From: Bosea vestrisii
Lineage (GTDB): Bacteria; Pseudomonadota; Alphaproteobacteria; Rhizobiales; Beijerinckiaceae
Length of the DNA: 64,000 bases
Direction: 5' to 3'
Assembly: GCF_030144325.1 (NCBI RefSeq)
Contig: NZ_CP126307.1
Location: 2,108,001 to 2,172,000, forward strand
Shown: piece after piece, positions 61,451 through 64,000 of the stretch
Layout of the letters: the number at the start of each line of letters is the position of its first letter
Position numbering within the stretch: position 1 is the first letter of the stretch
Made by a program: the position numbers and the translations under genes
The notes under the pieces: model-generated
Databases searched by the model: none
Seen by the model: the letters and a program-made list of their open reading frames with translations, nothing else
Told to the model about the DNA's origin: nothing

Positions 61451-62242
61451 ATGAGCGCGATTCCCGCCGCAGAAGCGCCCGGCCATGGCCGGGCGCTCGT
61501 CATCCGCAACCTCGTCAAGGAGTACCGCAAGGGGCAGCCGGTCCTGCGCGACATCTCGCTGAGTGTCACCGAACCCGGCATCGTCGCGATCATCGGCCCA
61601 TCCGGCACCGGCAAGTCGACGCTGATCCGCTGCATCAACCGGCTGGTCGACCCGACCTCAGGCTCGATCATGCTGGGTGGGACCGATCTGGCGAAGCTGC
61701 AGGGCGAGGCGCTCAGGGCCGCACGCAGGCGGCTCGGCATGGTCTTCCAGGAGTACAACCTGGTCGAGCGGCTGACGGTGATCGAGAACGTGCTCTGCGG
61801 CCGGCTCGGCTATGTCCCGGTCTGGCGTGCCTGGACGCGGCGCTTCCCCGAGGAAGACATCGCCCGCGCCTTCGCCCTGCTCGAATCGGTCGGCCTCGCC
61901 GATTTCGCCACCCGCCGCGCCGACCAGCTCTCCGGCGGCCAGCGCCAGCGCGTCGGCATCGCTCGTGCGGTCATGCAGGAGCCCGACCTGATCCTTGCCG
62001 ACGAGCCGACCTCTTCGCTCGACCCCAAGACCTCGGTCGAGATCATGGAGCTGCTCGCCAAGGTCGGCCGCGAACGCGACATCCCGGTGCTGGTCAACAT
62101 CCACAATGTGGCGCTGGCCCGCCGCTATGCGCTGCGGATGATCGGCATGTCGAAGGGCGTCGTCGTCTATGACGGCCCGCCGGCCGGACTTCAGGAAAGC
62201 CATCTCGCCGAGATCTATGGCGGCGAAGGCTGGATGGAATGA
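61451..62242 (+). CDS. phnC: Phosphonate ABC transporter ATPase PhnC (second set)
   Basis: 263-residue ATPase. Walker A GPSGTGKST near residue 52, Q-loop MVFQEYNLVERLTV, signature LSGGQRQRVGIARAV and Walker B LILADEPTSSLDPKTS are canonical, and VNIHNVALARRY is the PhnC-type switch. Overlaps the permease start by 4 bases. An N-terminal extension of about 15 residues (SAIPAAEAPGHGRAL) precedes the domain and could be trimmed if a later start is used. Confidence 0.94.
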   Translation: MSAIPAAEAPGHGRALVIRNLVKEYRKGQPVLRDISLSVTEPGIVAIIGPSGTGKSTLIRCINRLVDPTSGSIMLGGTDLAKLQGEALRAARRRLGMVFQEYNLVERLTVIENVLCGRLGYVPVWRAWTRRFPEEDIARAFALLESVGLADFATRRADQLSGGQRQRVGIARAVMQEPDLILADEPTSSLDPKTSVEIMELLAKVGRERDIPVLVNIHNVALARRYALRMIGMSKGVVVYDGPPAGLQESHLAEIYGGEGWME

Positions 62243-63870
62243 GCGCTCTTCCCGTCAGCGCCGGCAGCAGCCTGCGCGCCCGTGCCTTTCCGGCGAATTG
62301 GCCGCTGCGCATCGGCGCGCTGCTGTTCGTCGCCTATGTCATCTACGCCGCCGGCATCGTCGACATCCGCTGGGAACGCTTCGTCCAGGGCCTCGGCAAC
62401 GGCGCGCGCTTCCTCGGCCGCATGTTCCCGCCGAACCTGGCCCATGACAAATTGCAGCTGCTCGCGCAGGGCATGCTGGAATCGCTGCAGATCGCCATCA
62501 TCGCGACCGGGGCCGGCGTGCTGCTCGCCTTGCCCGTCGGCCTCTGCGCTGCCCGCAACCTGATGCCCTTGCCGGTGACGGTGCTGGCGCGCGGGCTGAT
62601 CGCGCTCTGCCGCACCTTCCACCCGGTCATCGTCGCCATCCTTTTCGTCAAGGCCGTCGGCTTCGGCGCGCTGGCCGGCATTCTCGCGCTGATCGTCGCG
62701 ACCATCGGCTTCATCGCCAAGCTGATCGCCGAGGCGATCGAAGAGATGTCGATGAAGCCGATCGAGGCGCTGCGCGCCGCCGGCTCGCCTTTCCTCTCGG
62801 TGGTGACCATGGGCGTGGTGCCGCAGGTGCTGCCGCGCTTCATCGGTTTCGCTGCCTACCAACTCGATTCGAACCTGCGCAATTCCGCTCTTGTCGGCCT
62901 GGTCGGCGGCGGCGGCATCGGCGCCACCCTGTTCACCGCCTTCCAGCGCTTCGACTATGATTTCGTGCTGACCATCATCATCGCGATCATCCTGGCGGTG
63001 ATGGCAGGCGAGATCCTCTCCGCCTTCATGCGCCGGGTCTACCAAGACGAGGCGCCGAGCGGAGAGGTGAAGATCGGCGCCTCCGGCCCGGTCTGGCACC
63101 GCTTCACCACGGCCGAGCGCAGCATGCGCCTCGCCTTCTGGGGCTTGGCGGCGGTGGCGCTCGGCTGGTCGGTCCAGACCATCGAGATCATCCCGGAATT
63201 CCTCTATGACGCCCCGGCACAGACGGTCGATCTCTTCGCAAGGATGTGGCCGATCGACTGGGCCTATTTCCCCAAGACCGTGCAGCAGGCGCTGGTCGAG
63301 ACGCTGCACACCGCGACGCTCGGCACGATCCTGGCGATCCTGCTGGCGACGCCGGTGGCGCTGATGTGCGCCCGCAACATCACCTCCTCGGCCTGGGTCA
63401 ACACGCTCGGCCGCTTCATCCTGGTCGCGACGCGTTCGGTGCACACACTGGTCTGGGCGCTGCTTTTCGTCGCCGTCTTCGGCCCGGGAGCGCTCGCCGG
63501 TGTCCTGGCGGTCGCAGTCCACTCGATCGGCTTCACCGGAAAATTCCTGGCTGAGGCGATCGAGGAGGCCAAGCCCGGCCCGATCGAGGCGCTGCGGGCG
63601 GCGGGCGCGCCACGGCGCTCGGTCCTGCTCAAGGGCTTCTGGCCGCAGGTAAAACCGGCCTTCCTGGCTGTCAGCCTGTTCCGCTGGGACATCAATGTGC
63701 GCGAGAGCGCCGTGCTCGGTCTTGTCGGTGCCGGCGGCCTCGGGGTCGCCCTGCAGGCGGCGATGGACAATCTCTACTGGGATCAGGTCGGGCTGGTGCT
63801 CGCCGTGATCTTCGCGGTGGTGGTCGTCACCGAGATCGTCACCGCCACGCTGCGCGCCAAGGTCATCTAG
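62239..63870 (+). CDS. phnE: Phosphonate ABC transporter permease, fused two-domain PhnE
   Basis: 543-residue permease holding two complete PhnE-type domains in tandem, where most systems have a ~270-residue homodimer or two genes. Coupling loops are AIEEMSMKPIEALRAAGSP and AIEEAKPGPIEALRAAGAP, followed by VVPQVLP and FWPQVKP. The C-terminal RESAVLGLVGAGGLGVAL block is typical. Halves are clearly related but diverged, so the fusion is not recent. Starts with an ATGA overlap with phnC. Last complete gene in the window. Confidence 0.92.
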   Translation: MSALPVSAGSSLRARAFPANWPLRIGALLFVAYVIYAAGIVDIRWERFVQGLGNGARFLGRMFPPNLAHDKLQLLAQGMLESLQIAIIATGAGVLLALPVGLCAARNLMPLPVTVLARGLIALCRTFHPVIVAILFVKAVGFGALAGILALIVATIGFIAKLIAEAIEEMSMKPIEALRAAGSPFLSVVTMGVVPQVLPRFIGFAAYQLDSNLRNSALVGLVGGGGIGATLFTAFQRFDYDFVLTIIIAIILAVMAGEILSAFMRRVYQDEAPSGEVKIGASGPVWHRFTTAERSMRLAFWGLAAVALGWSVQTIEIIPEFLYDAPAQTVDLFARMWPIDWAYFPKTVQQALVETLHTATLGTILAILLATPVALMCARNITSSAWVNTLGRFILVATRSVHTLVWALLFVAVFGPGALAGVLAVAVHSIGFTGKFLAEAIEEAKPGPIEALRAAGAPRRSVLLKGFWPQVKPAFLAVSLFRWDINVRESAVLGLVGAGGLGVALQAAMDNLYWDQVGLVLAVIFAVVVVTEIVTATLRAKVI

Positions 63871-63894
63871 CGCCACGCGGCTCATGCCGGATAT

Positions 63895-63920
63895 GCGCCG
63901 TTGCACTGGTCCAACGGCGC
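63895..63920 (+). terminator. Hairpin downstream of the fused phnE
   Basis: GCGCCGTTG (63895-63903) and CAACGGCGC (63912-63920) form a perfect 9-base stem with an 8-base loop, 25 bases beyond the phnE stop. No T-run follows. It may end the transport operon or shape the leader of the next gene. Confidence 0.4.
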
Positions 63921-63965
63921 AAACCCTGCATTGTCTGGTCACAGACGCCGCAGGCACGAATGCCC

Positions 63966-64000
63966 ATGCCCGATACGCAGGCCCAGCGGCCGACGCCGCT
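63966..64000 (+). CDS. Possible start of a further gene, cut by the window end
   Basis: ATG 63966 (or 63960) opens a frame reading MPDTQAQRPTPL to the window edge. Only 12-14 residues are visible, without a recognisable motif. Position after phnDCE suggests a regulator or C-P metabolism gene, but this is a guess. Confidence 0.25.
   Translation, partial: MPDTQAQRPTP

Overview
The window is a GC-rich stretch of a chromosome or large replicon from what looks like an alphaproteobacterium of the order Hyphomicrobiales. The protein types (several ABC/TRAP importers, LysR regulators, phnA/phnY-type phosphonate genes, DUF1028, DUF411) and two dispersed intergenic palindromes of a kind common in this order point that way. 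A Bosea-like genus is my best guess, but this is inference. There are no rRNA, tRNA, CRISPR, phage or insertion-sequence genes that I can see.

Layout. (1) 1-9241: a branched-chain-amino-acid-type ABC importer (livK-like partial gene opposite livHMGF), an ArgE-like M20 deacylase, a LysR regulator, and an opposing DUF1028-RidA-flavin monooxygenase group. Together these look like a catabolic island for an unidentified acylated or nitrogenous compound. The monooxygenase is frameshifted. (2) 9438-17740: a phosphonate island of LysR, Fe-dependent alcohol dehydrogenase (frameshifted), phnDCE, phosphonoacetate hydrolase phnA and phosphonoacetaldehyde dehydrogenase phnY, followed by a metallophosphoesterase. 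(3) 17771-25457: a Dpp/Opp-type importer with a fused double ATPase, a VOC protein and a divergent FAD oxidoreductase. (4) 25454-31329: a Ugp-like importer followed by an EEP-fold phosphatase/phosphodiesterase and an inositol-monophosphatase-family protein. (5) 31513-40461: a GAF-LytTR regulator, an AmpH-like serine hydrolase and a 2176-residue autotransporter with a glycine-rich passenger. A good LytTR-type double site lies between regulator and hydrolase. (6) 40736-44838: VOC protein, two MFS transporters and a PPK2 kinase. (7) 44987-52313: TRAP transporter, benzaldehyde-type dehydrogenase, frameshifted benzoylformate decarboxylase and LysR. (8) 52339-57505: DUF411 and HMA metal proteins behind an Fbp-like ABC importer. 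(9) 57667-64000: PhoU-like/Pit phosphate uptake, a HAD hydrolase, and a second phnDCE importer with a fused two-domain permease.

Themes. Phosphorus acquisition recurs: two phosphonate-type importers, a C-P hydrolysis route, Pit, a Ugp-like operon and PPK2. The most interesting new points are the predicted LytTR circuit controlling a glycine-rich surface protein, and the phosphonate route that uses an Fe-alcohol dehydrogenase with no phnW in view. Three genes (monooxygenase, Fe-ADH, benzoylformate decarboxylase) are each broken by one apparently extra G/C. Two of these lie in runs of six G, so either sequencing error or true decay is possible.
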